Shown piece by piece: positions 1 to 11,089 of a stretch of 64,000 nt of DNA; the stretch's first letter is position 1; each line of letters starts with the position of its first letter. Under the pieces are notes generated by a model. The model searched no databases and was not told where the DNA came from. It saw nothing but the letters and a program-made list of their open reading frames with translations. The stretch spans positions 1 through 64,000 of the forward strand of contig NW_020312085.1 of NCBI RefSeq assembly GCF_002999335.1, written 5' to 3'. The translations under genes were made by a program, and so were the position numbers. Source of the stretch: Cyclospora cayetanensis. Its lineage: Eukaryota; Apicomplexa; Conoidasida; Eucoccidiorida; Eimeriidae.

Positions 1-127
<127 letters not shown>

Positions 128-682
128 GACAGAGAGAAAGGGACCGAGAGGGGCAGAGAGACCAAGAAACATTTAGAAATTTCTAAAAATGAAGTACGTA
201 CAAGCAGGGGGACGAATCCAAGGCGCAGAGGAACAAAAAGAGAGACTTCACAGAGAAATGTAGAGGCAAAGGGGAGAGGACGTGAGGAAGAGGCTAACCT
301 TCTTTTGCCTTGTAATACCACTTCTGCGACACCCGAGGGTCGCGGATGAACTGCAGGCTGTACCGACCAAATCCAACCGTGAAACTGAAGCATATGGAGT
401 CACTCAAACAAAGAAGAGCCTCAGAGGTGTGACCAAGCATTATGACAAGGATAGGCATAAAGAGGAGCGCCCACGGCGTCACGCTGAGGGCATCTAAACA
501 AAGGCTAAAGGTGTGTGCGCATACACATGGATAACGCAGACAAGACCGGAGAACAAGTGTCCACCTGCTCGCTGCTTTTGTGTCGCGTGCGAGGTTGGTG
601 TATTCCGTCTCTGAAGGACGTTCATTTTCAGCCTTATCGGCCGTTAAAAGAAGCCAAAAGCTTGTAAGGTGATGCCACAGGC

Positions 683-1534
683 TTACCGCCAAATATATTT
701 AAGGAGTTTCTTCGCAGTTGTCATCAGTACATTACCAAAAGCTGACAGCAAGCCGCCTTTTGTAGCAGAGCCACCCACATGACTCCCGGTTCTCCTGACG
801 AATTGTCTTTGATCAGAGGAGCCTTCGGGCTTTTGTTTCTGCTGCTGCTTTTGCTGCTGCTGCTGCTGCTGCTGCTGAGGAGCCTGGCCAGCCTCGGAAG
901 GGCTGGGGCCTTGCGAGCACTGAGACCTCTGTGGCTCAGGCCCCCCTGTACCCCTGGTGGCATCAGTGAGAGAGCGGCGGTGTAGCAGCAGACAATCAGG
1001 GGATCGTCTCAGGGGCAGATACGGCTGCGGCTGCTGCAGCCGGCAGGGCAGCAGCACGCTCCATCTTCCTGGCGCTGCTTCCGCTGCCACAGCTGCTGCG
1101 GCAGTTGCTGTTGTGCAGTCGGACGTAGAAAAAGGCCGTGGTGATGCAAAGACAGACGGCGCAGCCGAGCAAAGATGAAAGTGCCGCAGGCCTCCGCTTG
1201 CGCCAGGATCCGTGGTGCACCTGCTCGCGCTCCGAGCGGCGGCGGAAGCAGCGAAAATCGCAACGCCTTCCTCACAGCCTCCAAGCAAACGAGTAGCGAA
1301 GGGGCTGAGGGGTGCCTTAGGACCCCTAGGGCTCTGCGTTCGAGTACCAGTAAGACGCCATCCCAGCACCACTGCTGGCTGCGGTGGAGAAAAGGGGGTT
1401 GCAGCGCATGTCCCTGAAGTAGAAGTACTTACGCCAACCGGGTAAGGGGTGAACGCGGTCAGGGCCCTACTGCTGCTGGATGCTGGCTTCGCTGCCACTG
1501 CAGGGGTGCGCCCAAGTGAAAGCGCCCGCGTCAT
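683..1534 (-). CDS. hypothetical protein, polyGln-containing, exon structure uncertain
   Basis: An open frame starts at ATG 1534 with an Arg/Ala/Ser-rich, acid-poor leader (MTRALSLGRTPAVAAKP) that resembles a mitochondrial presequence. A GTAAGT donor lies at 1432, and a CCGCAG acceptor further on keeps the same frame, so there may be a first exon of 34 codons. The frame passes through a CAG tract at about 843-877 (Gln/Lys run) and ends in an amphipathic tail (AKKLLKYIWR). A competing frame in the second half encodes a hydrophobic segment (SLLGCAVCLCITTAFFYV, about 1095-1150). I cannot tell which frame is used. No family was recognised. Confidence 0.35.
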   Translation of the reverse strand: MTRALSLGRTPAVAAKPASSSSRALTAFTPYPVGVSTSTSGTCAATPFSPPQPAVVLGWRLTGTRTQSPRGPKAPLSPFATRLLGGCEEGVAIFAASAAARSASRCTTDPGASGGLRHFHLCSAAPSVFASPRPFSTSDCTTATAAAAVAAEAAPGRWSVLLPCRLQQPQPYLPLRRSPDCLLLHRRSLTDATRGTGGPEPQRSQCSQGPSPSEAGQAPQQQQQQQQQKQQQKQKPEGSSDQRQFVRRTGSHVGGSATKGGLLSAFGNVLMTTAKKLLKYIWR

Positions 1535-3543
1535 TGTGGCTTTCGCCAGAAATCTCGAAAGAAGAGGAAGAAGCGGTGAAGAACCCAGAAACAGGCTCAC
1601 ACAAAGCTCACAGAAGTTCGCGCCCGCCTCGCTCTAGACAGGCTGCAGGGTAACATGCCGCAGTGATTCAACTTCTGCCGCCCGTGCGGCCCTAAACCCT
1701 CAACTATAGCAACCCCCCCAAGCAGATATCCGAGAGAAGAAACCCAACACCACTCGCAGCAACGGCTGGCTGCCCTGCCGCTCAATTCGGAGTGCTGCTC
1801 CGTGAGTGCATGCAATAGATGGCCCGGGACTGCAGCGTACTCTGAAGTTTAAAATTAGAAGAAATACATTACCAACCACCCTTTAACCGACAGGAAAGCC
1901 TATTACGCATCGCCAATTCTATGTTTGGAGACTACTGCATGCTTCCTATTGCGTCTGCTGCGGCATGCGGTACTCAATAGAATATCCGTAAAGACTCCTC
2001 CTTGTTGACCCACACATGGTCCTGTGCTGCATCCTCACGATAGCTTCCGCCTGATGTGTCCACAGGAGCCAACTCGAAGGCTCCTGCCGCTGATGACCAC
2101 GGGGGTTCACTGCTGCCCCTGCTGCCACTGTAGCTCGACGATTCGACCTAGCGCTATGTACATAGAAGACAGATTGACGGAGTCCAAGCTACTGCTGCAG
2201 GCAATACATCAAAGCAGAAGTGCCTAGCTGTAGCCAGCTCCAGAGCTGCTCTTGTAGGGGTGGGGGATGGCTCAGTCCATCAAGCTAGTCCCCACACGAA
2301 AGCAGCGGGTGACAAGGGTAGGAGGCTGCACATCACTCTGGGGGCTGTAAAAAATGGGCGAATACACTGGCCCAAATGAATTTCTTCGTGGCGCAACTGC
2401 GTAGTAAGCCCGTATCGAGACCCCCTGAGCAGTGCCAGCCTCAGGCTGCTATTGCTCAAGGTCTCAGGCTGCTATTGCTCAAGGTGGTGGTACCGCTGTA
2501 GGCGCTCAACTCTGCTGTGATGGAGAAGCAGTTACAGAGGAAAGCGCGACTGTAGATCATTTGCCGCGCATCTGTGTCATCGGGTTGCCAAGGAAATCGC
2601 CCTCGGCTAAATTGGGGGCACCACCAAGAGGGAAACAGGGGCCGGGCGTGGAAGTCTAGTAATATGCTTAGCAGAAACCTTAAAGCCTCAAGCAGTGTGT
2701 ACAACGTTGCGGCTGAGACAGAAGGCCCGGAACCCTGTGCTCACTCTGTTGCACCATTTTGCATTAGAGAGTCGTAGCAAAGAGGTATCTAGTTTTGGGA
2801 CCCCCGCAAAATGCAAAGAGCACCACCCTCCATCGAGATGGGTATCCAAAGCTTCTGTAGAGCACATGAGGCTTATGTCGTGGGCTGCCACCCCTTGCAG
2901 CGATTCAGCGCACAAAAAGGGATTCTTTTGGTATGTTGATTGAAGTGACCATCCATGCCGCTCAGGACCCCAGAGACAAGGGTAGTTTTCTAATAGGAAA
3001 AAGAAGCCCCGTCAGCAAAAGCAGGAGGCAGCTTGATAAGCACACCCGCGAGGCATTTCCTTCATTACGGGTTAACTTGCATCGCCTTGGCCTAAATTAA
3101 GTGCGGGGGCTATAGGAAGCCCTCAGAAAGCATCTACAGAGGACACAGCCTCTTCCCAGTGCGGAAGGACCACGCGACCAAATTCGGTACTGTACCCTGA
3201 TGTTAGGAGCTCTTTACTGGCCCCCAGTAGCGAATTGCTTTGTGCATTGTTGAGGTGATCTCATGACCGCTGCTGTGGAAGCGCCGTCTGAGGGCCCACT
3301 CCTTCCCATGCAGGGAGTCGAAGGCTGCGATTTTTATTGCTGATATTGATATCGTATCTCCGTATCACATTCCATTGTCTGTTTAAATGGCGCACTGGGG
3401 AATATGTATTTGCAGCTGTCTGCCTATCATGATCTCCTAGGAGGCCCATAGCAGGCTGTGTCTGAAATCGCGGTTCGTTAAACGAATTTTTGGAAAGGCG
3501 CGTCTCGCCTTCGCTAGCTTGAACCCTTCTTAGAATTACTGTG
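1535..3543. other. no gene recognised
   Basis: Only short, unconvincing open frames on both strands. A tandem duplication of about 22 bases (CTCAGGCTGCTATTGCTCAAGG) lies at about 2440-2482. No structured RNA or family motif was seen. Confidence 0.5.
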
Positions 3544-3755
3544 TCACCTTGCAAAGGCAGGACTACTTTGCCTTGCTGCTTCCACATCGTGGTGTATTTG
3601 CGCCAGCCAGAATTCGAGCTGCTGCAGGATGCGCTGCTGCTGATGGAGTTGACGCTGTCGCTGGGCTGAAGCGACATAGAGAGCGGCCACAAGTCCTGTT
3701 GGACCATTTGTTGCAGTGGCTGCATCTCGGAGGTACCAGTTTTGTAACCCCTCGG
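3544..3755 (-). CDS. possible isolated exon, function unknown
   Basis: This minus-strand stretch reads as a helical, Gln-rich peptide (core AQRQRQLHQQQRILQQLEFW) that follows an AG acceptor downstream of a long CA tract. A second frame over the same bases, beginning at an ATG, is also open, so the coding frame is uncertain. It may belong with the candidate exon at 4812-5102. Confidence 0.2.
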
Positions 3756-3767
3756 GGTTAATGGCGA

Positions 3768-3771
<4 letters not shown>

Positions 3772-3819
<48 letters not shown>
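3772..3819. repeat. (TG)n microsatellite
   Basis: An uninterrupted TG dinucleotide run of about 48 bases, followed directly by a GGCGGGGAA repeat (about 3820-3850). On the minus strand it would serve as a pyrimidine-rich tract just upstream of the candidate exon at 3544. Confidence 0.95.
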
Positions 3820-3820
<1 letters not shown>

Positions 3821-4811
3821 CGGGGAAGGCGGCGGGGAAGGCGGCGGGGAAAGAGGTATCGTTCATGCTTGAAACGCATCCAAGAGGCCGTGTTGTGCAA
3901 ACATCATGAGAATAGGCTTTGTGAGAGCAGGGCTATTCAGCAGTAATATCCGTACATCACTGATCTTGTTTCATTGCGTCATGGTAATGTCAGAATCTGA
4001 ATCTAAGTTTGTAAAGATGGGAGTCACTGATTCCTACAGCTTCAAATCACCTGAGCCTCAGGAGGCCAAAATGATTATTTAACCAAGCTACCACAATCTT
4101 TTCCAGATCAATCTTTGAAAGCTCACAAGAAAATTGAAGAGTGGCCAACCATTAATATAGAGGCAGGAAAGAAGGAAAGCTCTCCTTTCGATTCTTCGAA
4201 GGCCAGCGCAAATACTCATCCAAGAGAGCCGCGCACCGGACTTCCTGGGGCAGGAGTCTGCAGTAGCCAGCACCCAAGATAGTACACCAGACGTTGTATG
4301 TTGTTACGGCGCACGAAAAACGACAAAGACGAATAAGAGGAGCACAAATGTTTGACGCGAATACAGCGTCGATGATTTATGACAAGGGGGAATCTTGTGC
4401 TTCTCTGGAGCCTTCTCTATCTTCGGAAAAGCAGCAGGTACCCCAGAAAAAGCGATGGCTGGGAGTGGTGGCACGTTTGACACGCGTTCGCGACATGGTC
4501 CAGCAGGCCTAGCTCTTTTCGTAAATGGAAAACAGGACACAGGAGAGCAAGTAGCTAGCACTAACCGCAACACTAGGAGACTAGCTTTTGGCCGAAGCAA
4601 CTGATACAAAAAACCGCCTTCGACAGGTCCTGCGCTAGCAAATGCACAGTGGACACGTTTCTTTGCCCTTGGAGATCCTTCATTACACTGGATCACACTC
4701 GTGTGAGCAGGCGACCCTCACTCGGAGATATATCTCCACGTCGGGCTTCCACTCGACACCTCACCGATACGTCTTTTAGCCATAGAGCCAGCTGAAGCAT
4801 TCGCATTTGCT

Positions 4812-5102
4812 TTAGAGGATCTTGGGCAATCGCTGCTGAATCCAAAGAATAGCCGGCCTGTCAGCTTTATCGTGCATTTTCTCTAAATGTTTAGTGAGTT
4901 CCTCAGCACGTAAATATAGATGTAGATATCTGTTGGGAAAAGTTGGACTGCACTGTGACGCACTCTCGAACTGCGATTGCATTTGCAGCTTCTGTACAAA
5001 GAGGCGGAACGCAGCAATAGGTTCCGCGAAGGCTATCCTAGCAAGCTTTATGATGGCTCGCTGTCGAACGCTCTCAACTCCCTGAATGGGCATTTCTACC
5101 AC
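4812..5102 (-). CDS. candidate exon, function unknown
   Basis: An open frame of about 96 codons begins near a TATAG acceptor (about 5107) and ends in TAA. It reads as mixed helical sequence (for example VRQRAIIKLARIAFAEPIAA, then AEELTKHLEKMHDKADRPAI), less repetitive than the spurious frames around it. No family was recognised, the upstream exons are not identified, and the assignment rests on composition only. Confidence 0.25.
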   Translation of the reverse strand: MVEMPIQGVESVRQRAIIKLARIAFAEPIAAFRLFVQKLQMQSQFESASQCSPTFPNRYLHLYLRAEELTKHLEKMHDKADRPAILWIQQRLPKIL

Positions 5103-5610
5103 CTATATTGCACGTCCCTCAAAGCCCTCCCTCTGTACCCATTCTATCTCTCTGCCTAATTATCAGTCTATCGATCACCCAGTAGCACAGCCCACGACTT
5201 AGCGGGGTCTTGAATCTACAGTCATACGTCCCGCAATGAGTCAATTTGCGCAGAAAGAGGCACGGATAGACAAAGTAGACAAAGTCGAATTTGGCTTGCG
5301 CAAAAATTGGGTGAGGAGTGGGCGAATAAGTATTCCTACAAAAAGAAATCAGGTACGGGCACTGCAGACACCCACAGGCCACCCGACAGAACTAGCTGAT
5401 CCGTCTTGCGTGCATGCATGCATAATGAAATTGAAACACACTTGGTTCCAACACTGTATAGTAATCGCGCTTTCACCAAGGCCTCCGCACCCCGCGCAAA
5501 GGTCTTATAGCTGCGCGGCGAGACGCTACACACGCCACGGATCTCGTATGGCATGGCGCGCGAATATCAATTCTAAGAACCTTCCTCTTTGTATCGCAGA
5601 TCCTTGCGGC

Positions 5611-7387
5611 CTAATGAACGATGCTTCTTCGCGGCCCGAAGATCGCGGTGCCCACGCGAACTTGTGTGCTGCCTCTAGGGATTGCGAGGTGCATGTCGCT
5701 CGACATTCCCATGCTCAGTTGCAGAGACTCGCCCTCTGTCAACCACAAACAAGGCAGCACAAACAACTGGCTGGACTGTCACCGCTTTAGCTTAAGTACG
5801 CCTACTGCAGGTAGTTGCTGACATCGGTCTCATACGCCAGCATCTCGCCCTACTTTCCAGTGCGTTCTTGATTATATCGTTTTCTGTCGCTTTGGCTTTC
5901 AGCTGCTTCATCCTGGTAAAAGCCTCCACAGCCGACTCTTCATCAACGGGGCTGCAGTGCGTTATACACCACATACACATACATACATACACAAACATAC
6001 CTCCACATGCATACGTACGCCCACACAAACACATCATATACACACACAGACACACGGACCATAACAATTGAAGCCTGCACGGCTTCGGAAGGAAACAGAT
6101 TCAAGCAGAAGGCGAATGGTCTGGAAAAAGCAAGCAAAACTGCGGGGCTTGTGTTATCTGGGAGTTGGCTTCAACACCCCCAAGGTCAAATGAAAAGGCC
6201 CTCCAGCTTATGAAAAGGTGGTAATGCCTGTGATTGGGGACTGCACAAATGTAACCACGTATACTCCAGGACAGCACAAAACACGGAAACGTGGAGATTT
6301 AGGAAGCGGCCTTCTACGCCGCCACTATTGTGGTCCTCACGCGACTGTCATAAAGCCTTTGAAAAGGAGGTTCGGGCATTCCTGAACGATGAAAGTGGCA
6401 AGGGCGAGAGCACCCATCTCTGCGTCGGGCCAAGTGGGTCCTGTTACACCGCTCTTTTGGGGTTCTAGACCAGCGTTTACCTACCACAAACACACAAGTA
6501 CCTCAGAACAAATAAAATGACGTTGAAAAAACTACGAATACGGCGGCGATGCCGAGGGGGCGGGTTCGAGGGGATAGCCCGTAAGGAAGGGCGTCGGCAA
6601 GGGGCCCGAGAGAAAGAGCAACATCGAGGTGGAGAAGCTGCACACTTGGACTAATACTCTGAGCTTTTTATTGATCGGTGCGGCCTCTTGCTGCAGGACG
6701 CTTGCCAGCCTAGGGTTATCGACGGAGTCAACCGAGTAGAGAGAAGGAACTTCATGAAGTAGCTGCCGCACCTTGTTGGTCTGCAGGGAACCTGAGGGCG
6801 TAGAAAAAATACATGTCCTTAAAGAATGTGCAGCACAGAGGCGGTGGCGGCAGCAAGGGCTCACTAGACGAAGCCAAGTGAGGCACAGAAAGATATCGTG
6901 TAGGTGTCGTCTGATTGGTCTTCATCAACAGTATGTACACGCATGTATATGCACGGCTAAAAGAGGTACCCACGTGCATAGTTAGGCCTACGCATCTCGC
7001 TTCCTGAATTGGTCACAAGCCACGACTTGGACGTACATTTATAAACCCTTATTATTGAGTGTATCCTTCAGGGTTTAGGGTCAGCATACCAATGAGGTGC
7101 CAATGAACTCTGGTTGACACCTGTGCGGCCTTGGTGATCAACTCCTTTACATAATTCTCCCCAAAATGTTGCTGTCCTGCTAGTGCTGCTGCGCTGACCG
7201 CTGCTGGTGGGTAGGTTTTGCTGACGGCAACTAGCAGCGGGAGTGTCGGTGGCTCCGCTGGAGCGCTTCCAGCATCTGTGTCTGTGGCAGAAGTGGCCGA
7301 GGCAGCGCTTGCTGCAATTCTGGCCTGCACCTCTTGGATATTCTTCTGTACGTAGTCGAAGTTCTCCCCGGCGACCTCAGCTGCCAT
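5611..7387 (-). CDS. PLPBP: PLP homeostasis protein (YggS/PROSC family)
   Basis: Binds pyridoxal 5'-phosphate and buffers vitamin B6 in most organisms. Five exons on the minus strand join in frame: 7387-7090, 6791-6646, 6480-6341, 5951-5854, 5735-5611, giving 268 residues, normal for the family. Motifs appear in family order: LLVAVSKT with the PLP-binding Lys, then HFGENYVKEL, WHLIG|SLQTNKV across intron 1, LYSVDSVDNPRLA, LRVLVQ|VN, CPNLLFKGFMTVA, LSMGMSSDMHLAI and STQVRVGTAIFGPR near the C-terminus. All introns are GT-AG and phases agree. The chosen start (MAAEVAGENFDYV) matches the family N-terminus. An in-frame ATG at 7648 would add 87 residues with a hydrophobic, Arg/Lys-containing leader, possibly an organelle-targeting form. 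Confidence 0.93.
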
Positions 7388-7689
7388 TGTACTAAGGAGG
7401 GCCAAGCAAAATGCGCCAGCAAGACGCCCAGAACCAAATCGAGAAATGGCAGCAACAGATGTCCCTTTTGTGTTTGCTGATTCCTTAGCGACTTTTGTGA
7501 ACACAAGCTTGCTGCTGGTTGTGGCTGTTGCTGCACACCGTATCGGCTGCAGTTGTCTTGAAGGACACGTGTAATACTGCGTTGGAGTGGCTTTCGGCTG
7601 AAACATTCTAGGCACAAAGTGTTGCAACAATAAAAGGACTAGAAACATACACCCTAGTATCTAGACTGGGTGGCATTACAGTGTGGCGC

Positions 7690-8040
7690 ACACAGAGATA
7701 CCCGCAGGTGCAGGAGGCGGGGGGCGTGTCTCGATTGCCTCCTGCGGCGGCCCTCCCTGCGGCTGCTGCTGCTCCTGCTGCTCGGGCTGCTGCTGCTGCC
7801 GCTGCTGCTGCTGCTGCTGCATGCACCGCGCCTCCCCTGGCATGCCGGCAGCAAAGGCAACGGCAGCAGCACCACGGGGGCAGCAGCAGCGCCAGAAAAG
7901 TGCTGTTTTGTGTTTCTTATTACCATTCACTTTTATCGGGAAAACGTCTTGGGGAGCCGCAGGTTCATGCAGCGGCGAGAGGAGGTGCAGCGGCGGCCGC
8001 GGCAGCAACATCAGCGGCAGCAGCAGCAGTAGCAGCAGCA
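7690..8040. repeat. imperfect CTG/CAG tract
   Basis: Dense CTG/CTGC triplets at about 7758-7822 and GCAGCAG/CAGCGG triplets at about 7850-7890 and 7975-8040 hold several frames open on both strands. Those frames read as low-complexity Gln, Leu, Ala or Ser-rich sequence with no supporting splice logic, so I treat the stretch as a repeat between the PLP gene and the FoP gene. Confidence 0.75.
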
Positions 8041-8261
8041 CTCCTAATTTGTAGTCATAGTACCAGTACTAGCAAGTGTCAGGGCATAATCAAAACATAT
8101 TATCGTGAAAAATCGTAGCTTACCGCTTTGCAGCCGGCGAGAGGCAGGAGTCCGCCCCCAGGATTCGTGCGTGGTTGCAATCATACGAACGTACACCCAG
8201 GACGAAGGTCCCGACGCCTACACCCCGGAACTTTCACGGGCAGCACTTTGTGGTTCTGAAG

Positions 8262-9499
8262 ATGGTGCGGAGTTACAACAACCGGGGCCGCGACGGTCAG
8301 CTGGGTGAGATCTCTTCCAGTTACTCCTCCCTTTCTTCCCTACTGCTTCCCCAACCGTCCAGAAGTGACCCGAGAGGGGGGGCTGGCATGCGGCCTCCTC
8401 AAGACAGAACTCCTGCGGCAGGGGCCCTGTTGGCGCTAGCTGGCAAGTATTGCTAGAACCGTGTTTCCGGCCAAGGCTCGTCAGCCGCGCAAAGCTTCCG
8501 CGGAAAACGAATCCCGCGCCTCCTGTTCTCCCTCTGCTGCCGTTCTTCCGAGGGCCTCTCTCCAGGGGCACCTGGCACGCCGCTTCCCTTCTGCTTCCAG
8601 GTGGCGGTTCCTCAGGATGCCCCCTAAGGGAATACTGGGAGGCATCCAGAGAGTCCCCCCCGCCGGCCTAAATGGAGGAAGATGTGGTTGGTGCTGGCCT
8701 CCGGGTGATGCTGAACTGGCGCATGCGGGTTTGGGGTTTAGGATTAAAGGTTTAGGATGCTCTCCGGTGTCCCTCCTGCAGGCCGCAACCCCTCCTTCAG
8801 ACCCCGCGGCAGGGGAAAGCTCCAGGTTCCTTCGCGCAACACGGCGATATCGCGCCCCTCTTACAGCTACAATAGAAACCGGTCAGCCCTGTAGGGTTCG
8901 AAATTCGAGCCATACACCGATCCCTGGGTAGATGGAGCCGGCCTCCCGTCGCTGGATACTCGTGCTCATCCTCCGCTCCTCAGGGTTTAGAGTATGTATT
9001 CGCAGATATACACCCCGTGGACGGGGGGGTCGCATTGGCGGACTCGGCCGCGCGATGGCCTCACGCCGCAGAGGCCGCCCCCAGCAGCAGCAACAACAGC
9101 AGCGTTTTGGTCGGAGTCGCGGGCGTGGTCGTGGAAGACGTGGGGCAGGAGGGCCCAGGGGGCCCCCTGCTACCGCTGAAGGTTTGGACGCGCAGCTAGA
9201 AGCCTACATGGGGGATGACGTTGTGAAGCAGCAGCTGGACCGGGACCTTGATGCGTATTTCAGCAACAGTGCCACTGCCGATGCTGCCGCTCCTGCAGCA
9301 GCAACTGCGGGAGAAGCCGATGCCGGAACGAGTACGTACACCGCTGCCGCTTTGCTCGTGTGGTTCATTTCTCATGGCGGTGCTGTTCCCTGTTTAGTGT
9401 CGCGATGGCCTTGCTCCTGCCGTAAATTTTCTTCCTCCGGTGCATTCTTGCGGGTTTACAGGCGCCATGGAGGTTTCTATGGAGAATTCCGCCTTGTAG
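8262..9499 (+). CDS. FoP/CHTOP-like RGG protein (mRNA export, PRMT target)
   Basis: Four plus-strand exons join with matching phases: 8262-8304, 8782-8890, 9006-9331, 9462-9499, giving 171 residues. The N-terminus is short (MVRSYNNRGRDGQLG), then an Arg-rich segment (FRPRGRGK, SYSYNRNRSA), an RGG/RG region with a short Gln run and RFGRSRGRGRGRR, then the diagnostic FoP duplication at about residues 115-145 (LDAQLEAYM ... LDRDLDAYF). The protein ends in MEVSMENSAL. This layout without an RRM is that of CHTOP/Friend-of-PRMT1, which binds the TREX export machinery and is arginine-methylated. Family role is known; assignment here is by motif. An RRM-bearing ALY/REF is less likely because no RNP motifs were seen in the exons. 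Confidence 0.8.
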
Positions 9500-10668
9500 G
9501 CGGCCGTTGTGTACCCAAGAGCTGTGTTGCGAAGCGGTTGCTGTGCTCAGTGCCGCCTTTCGGGTGAGGGTGCTAGGGAGTGTGATGCTCTTGGTAGGGC
9601 TGCATCAATATTCTTTGGCTTCTAGCGCTCGCAGTAGCAGTAGAGGCAGATGTTCTTTGTTTGGATACCCGGAAGGGGTTCCGATGAAACGAGCAGGAGG
9701 CAACAGACTCAGAGTCTGCCATATAGTTTTCTTTTCAAACACGAAGGGGCCCCCTGAGCGCCCCTGGATAGCCCTGTCTTGTGTGACGGGGACCCATCAA
9801 ACCTTTGCCCGAAAGAAGCCGCCGCCATTGGCCGTGCAATACCATGGGGTGGTTGTTGTTACGTACACCCCCAACTTGTATGCCGTATTCGTCGTCTAAT
9901 TCTCGTTTATTGCTCTTGGTAGATGCAGGCGTGCCGGCTGGGACATCTAGAAACTCCCAGCACCATGGGCTTAAGGGGGCACAAGGCCGATGTGGGGCCG
10001 TAGGAGGGCCTCTACTTAGAATGTAGGCCTGTTCTACGAGGCCCCAAATCTTGCCAGGCGTTTGGGGGGCTTCTGCACCTGTCTTACGGAGTGAAGTGGG
10101 GCTGACTGTTTAAGCGCACATGCGTGAGAGAACCTGCTCAATGCGTTTCTTGGATGCTCCCTTGACGTGCAGTGCTTGGACTTTGGGACGCAGCCGGCAG
10201 ACTCGAGGGAAAAGGGCAAGCTGACAGAGGGCGCAAGGGTAGAGTACCCAACGGCCCATTCATGGAGAAGCAGGCATGCAGTGACCGCAGCCCGGATAGA
10301 GGCGCAAGACACCACTCGCTGCATGCCTCTTCAACTGGCTAAGTGGAGGAAGGAGAGTTAAAATGCCGTACGGCGCAGTGACTGGGCAGAGTTGAAAAAA
10401 GTCTTATGGCCACCTGCTTAGAGCACTGTTCGCGAGACTTCCCCTTAGGTAGTTCATTCACCTGCACACACGTACAATCCAAGCTGGGTGTACACGTCCC
10501 ACCCCACATCCTCAGGATCCCATTATCGAAGGGCACTCGGAGGAGTTTACGCTCCTGGACCTGGATAGCCCGTAACGGCCAGACGCACGGCACTTAGCAA
10601 AGGCGAGAGCTTCTGCTTTCTTCGGAGCTACCTTTCACACTTGCACTGCCGGTGAGCCCTTGCTGTAG
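9500..10668. other. no gene recognised
   Basis: Downstream of the FoP gene there are only short open frames. Several AGGGGCCCC-type words occur (for example at 9746). No coding motif was seen up to the inverted repeat at 10669. Confidence 0.5.
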
Positions 10669-10758
10669 AGCGAGGTAGCGTAGGGGCCCAGTTGTCTGGG
10701 GGTCCCATCTCCCCTGAGCGGGGGCCCCCAGACAACTGGGCCCCTATGGTACCTCGCT
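10669..10758. repeat. 34-bp inverted repeat (hairpin)
   Basis: Left arm 10669-10702 and right arm 10725-10758 are reverse complements at 32 of 34 positions, with a 22-base loop. The core GGGGCCCAGTTGTCTGGGGG is perfectly mirrored. The two mismatches lie in the outer third (GCG against CCA on the same-strand reading). It sits between genes, about 330 bases upstream of the large gene starting at 11090. No flanking target-site duplication is obvious. Confidence 0.95.
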
Positions 10759-11089
10759 TTTATCCGGGGCTTCCGATTGTTCTAAACTGTAATTTATACT
10801 CTGGTTGAACTATTAAAAGCTCAAAGAAGCCGTGTTTACCCACGAGCTTCCTCCTGGCGAGGGACCCACTCGGTATTCCTCCGTCCAACGCCCCCGGGGC
10901 TGTTTGAAAAGGGGGCTGCCGATGCCGCCTTCTAAGAAGCTTAGAAAACGTGTGTGCGTCTGTTGTTGCTGTCTGCAAGCCGCTGCGGGCTGGGGGAAGG
11001 GGGGACCGTGCGGGCTTTCAGGAGGAGCTGGCGGCTCACAGTAAGCGCGTGCATGTTTGGAGGGCCTTGTAGCGCCAGGCTCGCTGTAA

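Noticed and set aside
8893..8912. GGTTCGAAATTCGAGCC, similar to a tRNA B box/T-arm
   Set aside because: No A box, acceptor stem or anticodon arm can be built around it, and it lies in an FoP intron.
10669..10758. Hairpin as a bacterial-type transcription terminator
   Set aside because: No T-run follows in a useful place and every recognised gene is eukaryotic; reported instead as an unexplained inverted repeat.
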